This document shows, in pieces, positions 34,515-43,989 of a stretch of 64,000 nucleotides of DNA (positions within the stretch are counted from its first letter, which is position 1; every line of letters begins with the position of its first letter). This stretch comes from Dermabacteraceae bacterium TAE3-ERU5. GTDB lineage: Bacteria > Actinomycetota > Actinomycetes > Actinomycetales > Dermabacteraceae. The notes below the pieces were generated by a model, which saw only the letters and a list, made by a program, of their open reading frames with translations, ran no database searches and was not told where the DNA came from. The stretch lies in contig JAHUUK010000002.1 in NCBI GenBank assembly GCA_019218375.1, forward strand, positions 124,001-188,000, read 5' to 3'. A program made the position numbers and the translations under genes.

Positions 34515-36662
34515 TTAGAAAACCTCGGGCGGATCCACCCTGACCCGCACGGTGTGTTTCGCCTTGCGCGCACTCCGGGCAGCGGTCGTAGCCCTCAGCG
34601 CAGCCAGCAGCGCGGGCGCCTGGGCGGGAGAAACCCGCAGCACCGCCCGGTATTCCTCCCCGTAGGGAACCGGGCCGAGCACGTCGGCCCCCTCCGGAAG
34701 TTCACATTCGCGCACAAACTCGGCCACGGCCGATTGCTCCCCCGTAAGTTCCGCCGCCACCGCATACGGCGGCAGTGCCAGTTCCTGGCGGGTTTTGGCC
34801 ACCGTGCGCGCGAAACGCAAAGAATCGGCGAGCAGCAGGGACTTCACGGGGGGAAGCTCCGCGTTCGCGACCACCAGCACCCGCCCGCCCCGCGCTGCGG
34901 GGCAAACCAGCGAAATCGCGTTCCGCCAGCGGCGCACCGCCTCCACGTCGGCATCAAAACTGCCGCGCCCCAGCAGCGCGTCCCCATCCAGCAGCACCGC
35001 AGCCCGATAACTTCCCGCCACCCGCAGCCCGGCGGGTTCCGCGCCGGGGGTAGAAACCACCAGGGTTCCGGCGGCAAGTTCCCCGTCCGGCAGCGGACCG
35101 TCGGCACCGCCCGAAAGCAAAAGTTTTGCCTGCGGAAACGCCCGGCGTAGTTCGTCCGCCGTGCGCGCGCTTCCCGTGCTCAGCGCCCGCAGCCTATCGC
35201 CGTGGCAGAACGGGCACTCGAAGCGCTCCACCAGCTGCCCGCAAACGCGGCAGGACAGGGAACGATTACGCCCCGGCAAAGAAAGCGTGCTGTGGCAGGC
35301 CGGGCACAGGGCACGCTCGCCGCAACGCACGCAGGCCACGGCGGGCAGATACCCCGACAGCGGCACCTGCACCAGCACCGCCCCGTCGGCCAGCCCCTTG
35401 CGTATCACCGCAAGCGCCCGCGAAGGCAGCCGGGAATGACCGCTCGGCCCCTCACGCTCGCGCAGGTAGTCATCCATCAGCTCGATATGCGGCTGTACCT
35501 CGGTACGCGGCCTATCCGGCAGCGGAGACAAAAGCTTCAGGTAACCGGCATCCGCCAGCCGCAGGGCGGGCTGGCTCAGGCTGTAGCCGACCAGCAGCAG
35601 CCCCGCCCCGGTGCTGCGCGAATACGCCAGCGCGGTGGTGAGCGCGCTCGGATAGGGCGCGCGCGGTTCCCGGTGCAGATCGTCAGCGTCGTCAAACAGC
35701 ACCAGCAAACCAAGGTTTTGCACCGGGGCCAGCGCCGCCGAACGGTTCCCGATCACCACCCGCACATGCCCCAGCAGCACCCTCAGGAAAGTCTTAAAAC
35801 GCTTCTCCGGGCCATCCGCCGCAAGCAGCGTCGCATACGCGATACCGGCACCGTCCAAAGCCGCCGCTAAACGGGTCACGTCCCGTGTATCAGGGGCCAC
35901 CACCAGCGCCCCCCGCTCCGCGGGCAGCTGCGCAATTGCCGCCGTCACCACCTCCGGCCAGCCATCCACCGGCTGCAAAGTAAGTGCCGCACGCGGCACG
36001 GGCGGCCCCTCCTGCCCCGCATAGGAAAGAAAGGCCCGCAATCCGGCGTAATGGTCAAGTATCCCGTCGGCCACCGGCGGGGCGGAGGCAGCGCCAGCAT
36101 CACCGGTAGAAGATTCCCCCTGCCGTTCGGCGGCTTCCGCCAAAACCGCTTTTTCGGCCCTGGCGTGGCGCGGCGGCACCGCCAAGCGCACCACATCCGC
36201 CACCGTTCCGGCGCTGCGTTCCGCTATTTCCCGGCACGCCGCCAAAACCTGCGGGGAAAGCACCGGCACTTCGGAAACCAAACGCTGCAGCGGAGCCAAC
36301 CTGCGTTCCGTCTGCGCCGACTCGCTGCGCGAAACCACGAAACCATCGCACTCGCGCCCGGCAAAACGCACCTTTACCCGGCAGCCCGGAGCAGCGGCCT
36401 GCCACTTCTGCGGCACCGCATACTCAAACAGACGATCCAGGTGCGCCAGCCTGCCCAGCACCAAAACCTGCGCCACCGGCTCGCTCTGCGCAAGCGCAAA
36501 CCCCGCGTCCGTGCGCACCTGCTGCGCGCGCGAAGCCTCGCCCTGCGCGGCATCGGCCCGCTGCTGCTGCGCAGCCGCCTTTTCCGCGCGCGCCAACGCG
36601 CCCCCGCCACCGGGAAAAAGTTCCGGTTGCGGAGGCGCGGTCGGCTCTGTCTTATCAGACAA
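34515..36662 (-). CDS. priA: Primosomal protein N' (PriA), probably helicase-inactive
   Basis: The 715-residue protein has the PriA layout: an N-terminal DNA-binding domain (about 65-165), a helicase-like core, and paired zinc-binding cysteines (VRCGERALCPAC near 442, CRVCGQ and CPFCHG near 466-485). The position of Walker A reads VVAPDTRDVTR without a GKT, as in other actinobacterial PriA proteins, so ATP-driven unwinding is unlikely while replisome-loading roles may remain. Walker B is also poor (VLFDDADDLH). It follows the FKBP gene by 5 bp. The first 40 residues are Ala/Gln-rich and variable. Confidence 0.88.
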   Translation of the reverse strand: MSDKTEPTAPPQPELFPGGGGALARAEKAAAQQQRADAAQGEASRAQQVRTDAGFALAQSEPVAQVLVLGRLAHLDRLFEYAVPQKWQAAAPGCRVKVRFAGRECDGFVVSRSESAQTERRLAPLQRLVSEVPVLSPQVLAACREIAERSAGTVADVVRLAVPPRHARAEKAVLAEAAERQGESSTGDAGAASAPPVADGILDHYAGLRAFLSYAGQEGPPVPRAALTLQPVDGWPEVVTAAIAQLPAERGALVVAPDTRDVTRLAAALDGAGIAYATLLAADGPEKRFKTFLRVLLGHVRVVIGNRSAALAPVQNLGLLVLFDDADDLHREPRAPYPSALTTALAYSRSTGAGLLLVGYSLSQPALRLADAGYLKLLSPLPDRPRTEVQPHIELMDDYLREREGPSGHSRLPSRALAVIRKGLADGAVLVQVPLSGYLPAVACVRCGERALCPACHSTLSLPGRNRSLSCRVCGQLVERFECPFCHGDRLRALSTGSARTADELRRAFPQAKLLLSGGADGPLPDGELAAGTLVVSTPGAEPAGLRVAGSYRAAVLLDGDALLGRGSFDADVEAVRRWRNAISLVCPAARGGRVLVVANAELPPVKSLLLADSLRFARTVAKTRQELALPPYAVAAELTGEQSAVAEFVRECELPEGADVLGPVPYGEEYRAVLRVSPAQAPALLAALRATTAARSARKAKHTVRVRVDPPEVF

Positions 36663-36667
36663 CGCTT

Positions 36668-37045
36668 TTAGCGGCGGTGAACCGCCACCAGCTCGCAGAC
36701 GAAGATCAGGTGCTCACCGGGAGCGATCACCGGGGGCGCGCCGCGCTCGCCATAGGCGAGGTCGGTCGGGATCTCGAGGCGGCGACGACCGCCCACCTTC
36801 ATGCCCTGTACGCCCTGGTCCCAGCCGGAGATTACCTGGCCAACACCGAGCTGGAAGCGCAGCGGCTCACCCCGGTTGTAGGAGGCATCGAACTCTTCTC
36901 CGGTGGAGAACGCCACGCCAACGTAGTGAACGTCCACTACATCGCCCGCGCGGGCCTCCTCGCCGTCACCAACAACCTCGTCCATGATCACCAGATCAGT
37001 GGGAGCCTGGGTCGGAAAATCGATTTCCGGCTTGTTGCAGCTCAT
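36668..37045 (-). CDS. FKBP-type peptidyl-prolyl isomerase (cytoplasmic)
   Basis: The 125-residue single-domain FKBP has VDVHYVGVAFSTGEEFDASY (near 40), FQLGVGQVISGWDQGVQGM (near 67) and the PTDLAYGERG active-site loop (near 92). It has no signal peptide and should act in the cytoplasm on proline bonds during folding. The lipoprotein FKBP gene lies 15 bp upstream, so the cell makes an inside and an outside version from one operon. An FKBP gene next to pafA is common in actinobacteria. Confidence 0.93.
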   Translation of the reverse strand: MSCNKPEIDFPTQAPTDLVIMDEVVGDGEEARAGDVVDVHYVGVAFSTGEEFDASYNRGEPLRFQLGVGQVISGWDQGVQGMKVGGRRRLEIPTDLAYGERGAPPVIAPGEHLIFVCELVAVHRR

Positions 37046-37060
37046 TAGCTTCCTTCCGAA

Positions 37061-38026
37061 TTACTTATTGGTTACGGCACCGTCAAAAGAATGTAGCAGG
37101 TCTACGACGAAAATAAGCGTCTGACCGCCAAGTTGGTGCTGTTTGGGGTCGTTTCCGTAGGCCAGCGCGGGGGGAATCACCAGCAGCAGCTGGCTGCCGA
37201 CGGTGGCCCCCAGCAGGCCCTTATCCCAGCCCTGAATAACCTGTCCGCTACCCAGCTGGAACGAAAACACGCTACCGCGCTGCCAGGAAGAATCAAATTC
37301 TTTGCCGTCCCAGCCCCAGCCGCGATACTGCATGACCAGGGTGTCACCGTTCTTTACCTGCCGCCCGGCGCCCTTGATGGCGGTGGCCGCCACCAGTTCC
37401 TGCGGGGGCTGGCCCTCGGGTGCGCCGGTCAGAATCGGGTTGCCGTCCTCACCGAGCGTGTACTTCGGTAGCTTCGGGTCTAGCTTTTCGCTCTTACCCA
37501 CCGCGCGGCCCGGCACCTGTTCGATGACGTCGGCCACCTGCACCAGGCTCAGCGGCCCCTGCTGGGTTTCCTGCTTGCCCAGCATGAGCAGGCGACTGCC
37601 CACGTTTGCGGAGGTGAGGAACTTAAAAGCATCGGGGCCGATGCCCTTTTCGTTGAGCAGCAGCGCCTCGGGAAGCGCTCCCTGCCAGCTGGATTGTAGT
37701 ACCTGCCCGTCGGCGCCGTTCACGAACAGGCTCTTCATGATTGCGAGGCTGCCCGCCGTGAGGCGCGCGCCGTCGCCCTTCACCAGCACCTGCGATTCGG
37801 GCTGGGTGACGTCCAGCTTTCCGTCCAGGGTGACTTTGGGTTCCTGCCCAAGTTCCTGGGATACCTGCACCTTAGCAAGCAGGCTCTGCGCGTCGGCGGG
37901 TTTCGCCGGGGCGGGATTAGCGGGCTGAGCCTCTTTTTTCTTCTCCCCCTCGCAGGCGGCCAGGGTGAGGGCTGCCAGGGGCAGCGGGAGCGCGCGCAGC
38001 AGCGCGCGGCGAGTAAAAATAGTCAT
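37061..38026 (-). CDS. FKBP-type peptidyl-prolyl isomerase lipoprotein
   Basis: The 321-residue protein carries a lipoprotein signal with LTLAAC, the acylated cysteine being residue 25, preceded by TRRALLRAL, which also fits a twin-arginine motif. A first domain (about 45-185) is a degenerate FKBP-like or substrate-binding region. The C-terminal FKBP domain (about 225-318) has MQYRGWGWDGKEFDSSW, FQLGSGQVIQGWDKGL and IPPALAYGND. It is anchored outside the membrane and would help exported proteins fold. The ATG shares one base with the pafA stop, so the two are co-translated. Confidence 0.9.
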   Translation of the reverse strand: MTIFTRRALLRALPLPLAALTLAACEGEKKKEAQPANPAPAKPADAQSLLAKVQVSQELGQEPKVTLDGKLDVTQPESQVLVKGDGARLTAGSLAIMKSLFVNGADGQVLQSSWQGALPEALLLNEKGIGPDAFKFLTSANVGSRLLMLGKQETQQGPLSLVQVADVIEQVPGRAVGKSEKLDPKLPKYTLGEDGNPILTGAPEGQPPQELVAATAIKGAGRQVKNGDTLVMQYRGWGWDGKEFDSSWQRGSVFSFQLGSGQVIQGWDKGLLGATVGSQLLLVIPPALAYGNDPKQHQLGGQTLIFVVDLLHSFDGAVTNK

Positions 38027-39363
38027 CAGGGCATGAGCCTCTCAGGTTCGTCGGTTAGCTGCGTGATCAGGTTGTCCACGGCAGCAGCTTCGTTAGCGAA
38101 CGGATCAGGTAGCATAACCGCTCTTGCGCCCGCACGGTTAATTCGCAGGCTCTTCCAGTCGGCCTGGTAATCAACCCCGGCCTGCTGCGCGGCGGTGATG
38201 AACCTGCCGCGCAGGTGCGCCCTGGTGGTAGCGGGGGCGTTATCTACGGCGTGCTGTACCTGCTGCGCAGTGAGCAGTCGCCGCAGCGCGCCGCGCCTTT
38301 CCAGAGCCGGGGCGATTCCCTGCACCACGTCGTGATAGGCGAGGTCCAGGCGGGCTATGTCCGGGTGGTCATAGGACACGCCGCGCCGCGCGGCGACCTC
38401 CCTAAACAGCTTCTCCTTGATGGCCCAGTCCAGTTCCGTCTCCACGCGCGTATGGTCGCCACTGCGCACCGCGTCGAGTGCCCGCTGCCAGGTGTTGAGC
38501 ATTCGTTCGTCGCCGCCGTTCTTGGCTACCTCATCTAGGTAGATCTGCTGCACGTCCAGCGCCGTCACCGTGCCGCCGTCGCTGAGTTCGATGGGCTGCT
38601 GCGCACTCAGATCGCGCGCCACCGCGCGCAGCGTAGCGATCGGCTCCCGGAAGGAAAGCGTGCGCATGGTGCGGCCAGATTCGATCAGCGAAAGCACGGC
38701 TGAGGTCATCGCGAACTTTAGCCAGGCGGAGGTGTCGGCAATGCTGGAGTCCCCGCTGATCACGTGCAGCCTGCGGTAGAGGGACTCGTCCGCGTGGGGT
38801 TCGTCGCGCGTGTTAATGATCGGGCGGGTGCGGGTGGTGGCCGACGATACGGCCTCCCACAGGTGATCGCTGCGCCGCGAGAAAACGAACTTGCCGTCGA
38901 TCACCCCGCCCGCGCCGGTAACGATCTGCCGGGTAATCAGGAACGGCAGCAGCAGCGAGGGCAGGCGCGAGAACTCGCCGCGCCGATCAACCAGGTAGTT
39001 TTCGTGGCTGCCGAAGCTGTTTCCCGCAGAATCAACGTTGTTCTTGAGCAGGTGGATTTTCGCCCCGTCCAGCTCCGAATTCGCCTGCCGCACGAGGGAG
39101 GCCATGATTTCATCGCCCGCGCGGTCCTGCGCCAGCACCTGCATCGGATCGTCACATTCCGCGCTGGCGTATTCGGGGTGGCTGCCGACGTCCAGGTAGA
39201 CGCGGGACGCGTTCGCCAAGAAAACGTTTGCGCTGCGCGCCCAGGCCACGATCGGCTTGAACATCAGCCGCGCCGCTTCCTCGGCCTCCATGGCCCGGCT
39301 GCCATCGGCACGCACGCAGGAAAGCCCGTACTCGGTTTCCAGGCCCATGATCCTTCGCTGCAT
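38026..39363 (-). CDS. pafA: Pup-protein ligase PafA
   Basis: The 445-residue ligase couples the C-terminal glutamate of Pup to substrate lysines with ATP. GLETEYGL (catalytic glutamate, residue 8) and VYLDVGSHPEYASAECD (the active-site aspartate, near 57) are intact, as are the nucleotide-site histidine and arginine segments (NRGAR type near 425). GGAGGGGAG precedes the ATG at 39363. The gene lies 78 bp after pup, with no proteasome subunit genes between them, and is followed by the lipoprotein FKBP. Confidence 0.96.
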   Translation of the reverse strand: MQRRIMGLETEYGLSCVRADGSRAMEAEEAARLMFKPIVAWARSANVFLANASRVYLDVGSHPEYASAECDDPMQVLAQDRAGDEIMASLVRQANSELDGAKIHLLKNNVDSAGNSFGSHENYLVDRRGEFSRLPSLLLPFLITRQIVTGAGGVIDGKFVFSRRSDHLWEAVSSATTRTRPIINTRDEPHADESLYRRLHVISGDSSIADTSAWLKFAMTSAVLSLIESGRTMRTLSFREPIATLRAVARDLSAQQPIELSDGGTVTALDVQQIYLDEVAKNGGDERMLNTWQRALDAVRSGDHTRVETELDWAIKEKLFREVAARRGVSYDHPDIARLDLAYHDVVQGIAPALERRGALRRLLTAQQVQHAVDNAPATTRAHLRGRFITAAQQAGVDYQADWKSLRINRAGARAVMLPDPFANEAAAVDNLITQLTDEPERLMP

Positions 39364-39403
39364 GGCTACTCCCCTCCGCCCGCCTGCAAAACGGGCAATA
39401 CAC

Positions 39404-39429
39404 GTGCGCCGAAACTATCCGGCGCGCAC
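39404..39429 (-). promoter_or_regulatory. Hairpin between pup and pafA
   Basis: On the minus strand GTGCGCGCCG and CGGCGCAC can form an 8-bp stem with a two-base bulge around an 8-base A/T-rich loop. It lies just after the pup stop codon. It could stabilise the pup message or reduce read-through into pafA; no U-tract follows, so it is not a clear terminator. Confidence 0.4.
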
Positions 39430-39441
39430 CGCGCTAGAAAC

Positions 39442-39627
39442 TCACTGACCGCCCTTTTGCACGAACGAACGCACAAAGACTTCCGAGTTTTCTTCCAGCA
39501 CCTGATCGATCTCGTCCAACAGATCGTCGGCCCCCTGCGCGGAGGCAAACACCTGCGGGGCGGCGTTTTCCGCTACCGGGGTGTCTTCCCCGTCCGCGCC
39601 GTGCGCGTTAATAAAGCTCTGGCTCAT
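39442..39627 (-). CDS. pup: Prokaryotic ubiquitin-like protein Pup
   Basis: The 61-residue Pup is disordered alone and becomes helical when bound by the ATPase. The conserved region DDLLDEIDQVLEENSEVF (near 34-51) and the ending FVQKGGQ are canonical. The C-terminal Gln means Dop must deamidate it before PafA can ligate it. AAGGAG lies before the ATG at 39627. It is 55 bp after dop. Only one lysine is present (in QKGGQ). Confidence 0.98.
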   Translation of the reverse strand: MSQSFINAHGADGEDTPVAENAAPQVFASAQGADDLLDEIDQVLEENSEVFVRSFVQKGGQ

Positions 39628-39682
39628 GGTTACTCCTTAAACGTTCTTTGGTTTTGGTTTCCGGCTCGGCAACTGGCCGACG

Positions 39683-41338
39683 CTACCCCTGCGCGATCTC
39701 CGCCAGGCGGGAAAGCACCGCGTCCACGCCGCCCTCAAGGGGAATCGCGTGCTGCTCGCACCATTCCCGGCTGCCCCATTCGGGCCGCAGGAAACTGAGC
39801 CTGCGCAGCGCCCCATCGCTGCCACTAACGCAGATGCGGTCCCAGCCCGCGCTATCTACGCTCTCGCGGTAGCGGGAGATCAGTTCCCCGCGCAGGTAGG
39901 CGCGGGTGGAGGCGGGCGGGGTGGTTACCGCGCGCGCCACTTCGTCGTCACTGAAAAGCGTTCGCAGCCTGCCTGCCGCGGCCAGCTTCGCCGCGAGCGA
40001 GCGCTCCCGGCGCAGATCGCTGAACTGAATATCGATCGCGCGCAGCTGCGCCGCGTCCCAGTCCAGGCCGCCCCGCTGGCGGTAGGCCTGCAGCAGGTTC
40101 AGCTTCGCGAGCCACTCCACCCGGTCGCTCACATCCAAGCAGCCAGAGGACAGCCCTCCCACGATCTCTTCCCAGTGCTCGAGCACGTCCCGCGTTTCCG
40201 GGTCAGTGATATCCGCGTTGCTTCCGACCGCCCACAGATAGTCGGCCAGGATACCTAGCGCGGAAATATCCCCGCCGTCGCGCAGCGGCAGCCGCGCCTT
40301 CAGGGAAAGATCGTGGCTGACGGTGTGCATCGCCGCAACCGGGTCCGCCAGCACGATGCGGGGCAGGATCTGCTCTCCGGTGCGATGCTGCTTTTCCAGC
40401 GCGGCCAGCACCAGCGAGGTGATGCCGAGCTTGAGATAGGTGGCGAACTGGCTGGTGTTCGCATCCCCCACGATCACGTGCAGGCGGCGATATTCGCTGG
40501 CCAGCGCGTGCGGTTCGTCGCGGGTATTGATGATGGGGCGATTAAGGGTGGTTTCCAGCCCCACCTCGGCCTCGAAAAAGTCGGCGCGGGAAGAAATCTG
40601 ATAGCCGCTTTCCTGCCCCTTTTGGCCGATGCCGACCCGGCCCGCGCCGCAGATCACCGAGCGTGCCACAAAGAAAGGCGTGAGCGCGGCGATCACCTCG
40701 GTAAAGGGAATATCGCGCGCCAGCAGATAGTTTTCGTGGGTGCCGTAGGAGGCACCCTTGCCGTCGGTGTTGTTCTTGTACAGCACCACGGGAGCGACTG
40801 TGTCAGTGCCTGCGATCGTATCCATCGCGCGGCGCGCGATTTCGTCTCCCGCACTGTCGTAGAGGGCGGCCTCGCGGGCGGTCATCACCTCCGGCCCGGA
40901 GTATTCCGGGTGCGCGTGATCCACGTAAAGCCTGGCCCCGTTGCGCAGCACGGCGTTAGAGATCGCGTGCCGGTGCGCCCAGTGCAGGGTGGTGTCGGCG
41001 TCCGCTCCCTCGGGCGGGCATTCGCGCGCTTGCACCGGCGCGTCCAGATCCACGCTAGGAGTGTGCGCGTCGGCCACCTCGTGCGTGAGCTGGGTAGGGT
41101 GCGCGCTGGCGCGCTGCATCTCGAATCCGCGCGCGTCTCGCAGCGGGTTTTCGTCACCGTAGTCCCAGCGCACCCGGTGGTTTCCCGCCCCTTCCTCGGC
41201 AAGCAGGGCGTAGGCCGCCACCGCATGATGCGAATGGCCGACGGAGGCGCTCGCTCCCTCGCGCGCGCGGGCCGATTCGTCCCGCGCAAGCACGCCGAAC
41301 TCGGTTTCGATGCCCATCACTCGGCGGGTGGTAATCAT
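39683..41338 (-). CDS. dop: Deamidase of Pup / depupylase (Dop)
   Basis: The 551-residue enzyme converts Pup-Gln to Pup-Glu and removes Pup from substrates. GIETEFGV (near 9) and [14 protein letters not shown] (with the nucleophile aspartate, near 136) identify the PafA/Dop fold. An insert between them (about 35-120), including a Dop-loop region, separates it from PafA; it is longer than in many homologues. The ATG overlaps the ARC stop (ATGA). PafA and Dop encoded here share NTRDEPHA-type motifs around the ATP site. Confidence 0.95.
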   Translation of the reverse strand: MITTRRVMGIETEFGVLARDESARAREGASASVGHSHHAVAAYALLAEEGAGNHRVRWDYGDENPLRDARGFEMQRASAHPTQLTHEVADAHTPSVDLDAPVQARECPPEGADADTTLHWAHRHAISNAVLRNGARLYVDHAHPEYSGPEVMTAREAALYDSAGDEIARRAMDTIAGTDTVAPVVLYKNNTDGKGASYGTHENYLLARDIPFTEVIAALTPFFVARSVICGAGRVGIGQKGQESGYQISSRADFFEAEVGLETTLNRPIINTRDEPHALASEYRRLHVIVGDANTSQFATYLKLGITSLVLAALEKQHRTGEQILPRIVLADPVAAMHTVSHDLSLKARLPLRDGGDISALGILADYLWAVGSNADITDPETRDVLEHWEEIVGGLSSGCLDVSDRVEWLAKLNLLQAYRQRGGLDWDAAQLRAIDIQFSDLRRERSLAAKLAAAGRLRTLFSDDEVARAVTTPPASTRAYLRGELISRYRESVDSAGWDRICVSGSDGALRRLSFLRPEWGSREWCEQHAIPLEGGVDAVLSRLAEIAQG

Positions 41339-42915
41339 GATTCGTCCTCGCTAACTTGCTGCGACCTTTCGGCAAGTCCCCGCAGCGGCCGGATTTCCTT
41401 AATCCTCAGGCCGCGCCGCCCGCTCACGCGCGCCCACTCGTCCGGGTGGGCGGCCGAAGGTAGGTCCTCGTTTTCTCGGAACTCCGCGCGTACCGCCGCC
41501 AGCGCGTGGGCGCACGAAACGCCGCCCTCGCCTCCGGCAAGCAGCTCTTTCACCGCGAGCTTCTTTGCCCGATCGACCACGTTGCGCAGCATCGCCCCGG
41601 ATACGAAGTGCCTGTAGTAGAGCGTTTCGCTGCTGCCGTCGGAAAGCAACAGTTCCACGTAGGCACTGGCTTCGTCCTCGCGGAAGATTTCCTCCACCAA
41701 CAAATCCAGCAGTTCCTCGCGCGGATCGCGCAGCGGCGTACTGGCGTCCAGGTAGAGCGCGAGGATTTCGCGGGCACCGCGACGGTCCGGGCGCTCCACG
41801 CGAATCTTCACATCCAGCCTGCCTGGGCGCAGGATCGCTGGGTCGATCATGTCCTCACGGTTGGAGGCGCCGATAACGATGACGTTATCGAGGCTTTCCA
41901 CGCCGTCGATCTCCGCCAGCAGCTGCGGCACCACGGTGGTTTCCATGTCGGAAGAAAGGCCGCTGCCGCGCGTGCGGAAAAGCGCCTCCATCTCATCGAA
42001 GAAAATGATCACCGGGTTGCCGGCATCGGCGTGTTCGCGGGCGCTGGCAAACACCTTGCGGATGGCGCGTTCGCTTTCACCGACGAACTTATTCAGCAGC
42101 TCGGGGCCCTTCACGTTCAGGAAGCTGGCCGACGCCAGCACCTCGCTCACGTCCCTGCCCTGCCGCTGCGCGGTACGCACCGCGAGTTCGTGCGCTACCG
42201 CTTTCGCGATCATCGTCTTACCGCAGCCAGGAGGACCATACAGCAGCACGCCCTTGGGCGGTCGCAGCCCGTATTCACGGAACACGTCCTGGTGCAGGAA
42301 CGGTAGTTCTACCGCGTCACGGATCGCGTCGATCTGTTCGCCCAGACCGCCGATCTGGTCGTAGCTGAGCTCCGGCACCTTTTCCAGCACCAGGTCGGAA
42401 ACCTCGCTGGCGGCGACCAGTTCCAGCGCCAGCGCGCTTTTCACATCTACCAGCACGCTATCGCCAGCGTTGATGCTAAGCCCGGCTAGCCCTCCGCCCG
42501 CTTCCACCAGCCGCTGTTCGTCGGCGGCAAGCTGCACGATCAGCCTGCCGTCCGGCAACTGTTCCACGACGCTTACCACCTGCCCGGTGCGGCTTTGCGG
42601 GCTGAGCGCGACCACCACCAGGCTTTCGCTAAGCATCACCTCGCGGCCGGGACGCAGCTCGGCGCGCTCCAGTTCGGGGTCTATCCGTAGCCGCATCTTG
42701 CGACCGTTGGCGAGCACCAGGGCGGTGTCGTCCTCCCCCGGCCCCAGGTAGATGGCGAAGGTATTGGGGGCCTCGCTGAGCTTATCCATCTCGGCACGCA
42801 GCTCAAGGATCTGCTCGCGCGCGGCGCGCAGCGCCTCCGTCAGCTTGTCGTTACGCGCCGCGTAGTCCGCGATGGCATCGCGCATCTGCCGGTAGGTCAG
42901 CATCGGCTCGGACAT
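41335..42915 (-). CDS. arc: Proteasome-associated AAA ATPase (ARC/Mpa)
   Basis: The 526-residue ATPase unfolds pupylated proteins. An N-terminal coiled coil (about 10-48) that binds Pup, tandem OB domains (about 50-185) and one AAA domain follow in order. Walker A is [12 protein letters not shown] (near 228) and Walker B is [12 protein letters not shown] (near 300). The C-terminus ends in SQQVSEDES and lacks the terminal Tyr-Leu (HbYX-like) motif used by Mpa to open the 20S proteasome. It overlaps trmI by one base and dop by four. Together with the missing prcBA genes this suggests a proteasome-independent unfoldase, as in corynebacteria. Confidence 0.95.
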   Translation of the reverse strand: MSEPMLTYRQMRDAIADYAARNDKLTEALRAAREQILELRAEMDKLSEAPNTFAIYLGPGEDDTALVLANGRKMRLRIDPELERAELRPGREVMLSESLVVVALSPQSRTGQVVSVVEQLPDGRLIVQLAADEQRLVEAGGGLAGLSINAGDSVLVDVKSALALELVAASEVSDLVLEKVPELSYDQIGGLGEQIDAIRDAVELPFLHQDVFREYGLRPPKGVLLYGPPGCGKTMIAKAVAHELAVRTAQRQGRDVSEVLASASFLNVKGPELLNKFVGESERAIRKVFASAREHADAGNPVIIFFDEMEALFRTRGSGLSSDMETTVVPQLLAEIDGVESLDNVIVIGASNREDMIDPAILRPGRLDVKIRVERPDRRGAREILALYLDASTPLRDPREELLDLLVEEIFREDEASAYVELLLSDGSSETLYYRHFVSGAMLRNVVDRAKKLAVKELLAGGEGGVSCAHALAAVRAEFRENEDLPSAAHPDEWARVSGRRGLRIKEIRPLRGLAERSQQVSEDES

Positions 42916-43967
42916 TAGCGGTCCCGGCCCTGCCTAATGTCTCGCTTCGCGCGGCGCACTTTGCGTGCCGACACGCCGCGCTCCCCCAGATCCTTTTCGG
43001 TCCATTCGCCGCCGCCACCGCCGAAACCTTCGTTTTCGGGGCAGTTCAGCTCTTCCTCGTCATGGCTGCCGGGCGCGGGGCGGCGCACCCTGGTAAGGGC
43101 CTGAGTGCCGGGCGCGGTGCGGCGCGCGGTAAGCAGGAAGCCGGTGTGGGCGTTCATGCGGTGGTCGGGGCGAACCGCGAGGCCCTCCAGGTGCCAGGTG
43201 CGCACAAACGATTCCCAGGCGCGCGGCTCCGTGAATTCGCCGTGATCGCGCAGCGCTTCCACGGTACGCGACATCTGGGTCACGGTGGCTACGTAGGCCA
43301 GGAACACGCCGCCGGGCACCAGCACCTGCGCTGCGGTTTCCACGCACTCCCAGGGAGCCAGCATGTCCAGCACCACGCGGTCGATGGTGCCGACGCCGTC
43401 TTCCCCGATCACGCCGGGGATTTCGGGTGCGTAGTCCTGGAAGGAGCCGACGCTCAGGTTCCAGGCGGGGTGTTCGCCGCCGAAGAAGGTTTCCACGTTC
43501 ATGCGGGCGATTTCCGCGAAGTCTTCGCGGCGCTCAATCGAATGCACGCTGCCCTGTTCGCCTACGGCGCGCAGCAGGGCCGTGGTCAGGCCGCCGGAAC
43601 CTACGCCCGCTTCCAGGACGCGGGCACCGGGGAAGATGTCTCCCCACATGAGGATCTGCGCGGCGTCCTTGGGGTAAACAATCGCGGCGCCGCGCGGCAT
43701 GGAAAGCATGTAGTCGCTGTAGAGGGGGCGCAGGGCCTGGTATTCGGTTCCCTGCGAATCCTTCACCACGCTGCCGTCGGGCTGCCCGATCAGGGTTTCG
43801 TGCCGCAGCACGCCGCGGTGGGAGTGGAACTCTCCGCCTTCTTTGAGGGTAATGGTGTGCAGGCGGCCCTTAATGTCGGAAAGCTGCACCTTGTCCCCGA
43901 TTACGAACGCTCCGGTGCGATCTAGCCGGGCGCGGGTTTCTGGGGGCATGTTCGTGGGGTCTTCCAT
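42915..43967 (-). CDS. trmI: tRNA (adenine-58-N1)-methyltransferase TrmI
   Basis: The 350-residue enzyme methylates A58 of tRNA. It has an N-terminal beta domain (about 15-70), [25 protein letters not shown] with the SAM loop (near 110-132, read in short parts), and [13 protein letters not shown] (near 195). The ATG at 43967 is preferred to the TTG two codons upstream; TAAACT lies seven bases before it, so an extra leaderless-type promoter inside the operon is possible. The C-terminal tail is Gly-rich and basic. trmI directly upstream of arc is the standard actinobacterial order. Confidence 0.93.
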   Translation of the reverse strand: MEDPTNMPPETRARLDRTGAFVIGDKVQLSDIKGRLHTITLKEGGEFHSHRGVLRHETLIGQPDGSVVKDSQGTEYQALRPLYSDYMLSMPRGAAIVYPKDAAQILMWGDIFPGARVLEAGVGSGGLTTALLRAVGEQGSVHSIERREDFAEIARMNVETFFGGEHPAWNLSVGSFQDYAPEIPGVIGEDGVGTIDRVVLDMLAPWECVETAAQVLVPGGVFLAYVATVTQMSRTVEALRDHGEFTEPRAWESFVRTWHLEGLAVRPDHRMNAHTGFLLTARRTAPGTQALTRVRRPAPGSHDEEELNCPENEGFGGGGGEWTEKDLGERGVSARKVRRAKRDIRQGRDR

Positions 43968-43989
43968 GCCCAACAGTTTACGTGCAGGT

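Noticed and set aside
40313-41617. 434-codon open frame on the plus strand opposite dop and ARC
   Set aside because: It spans two confirmed overlapping minus-strand genes and shows no domain.
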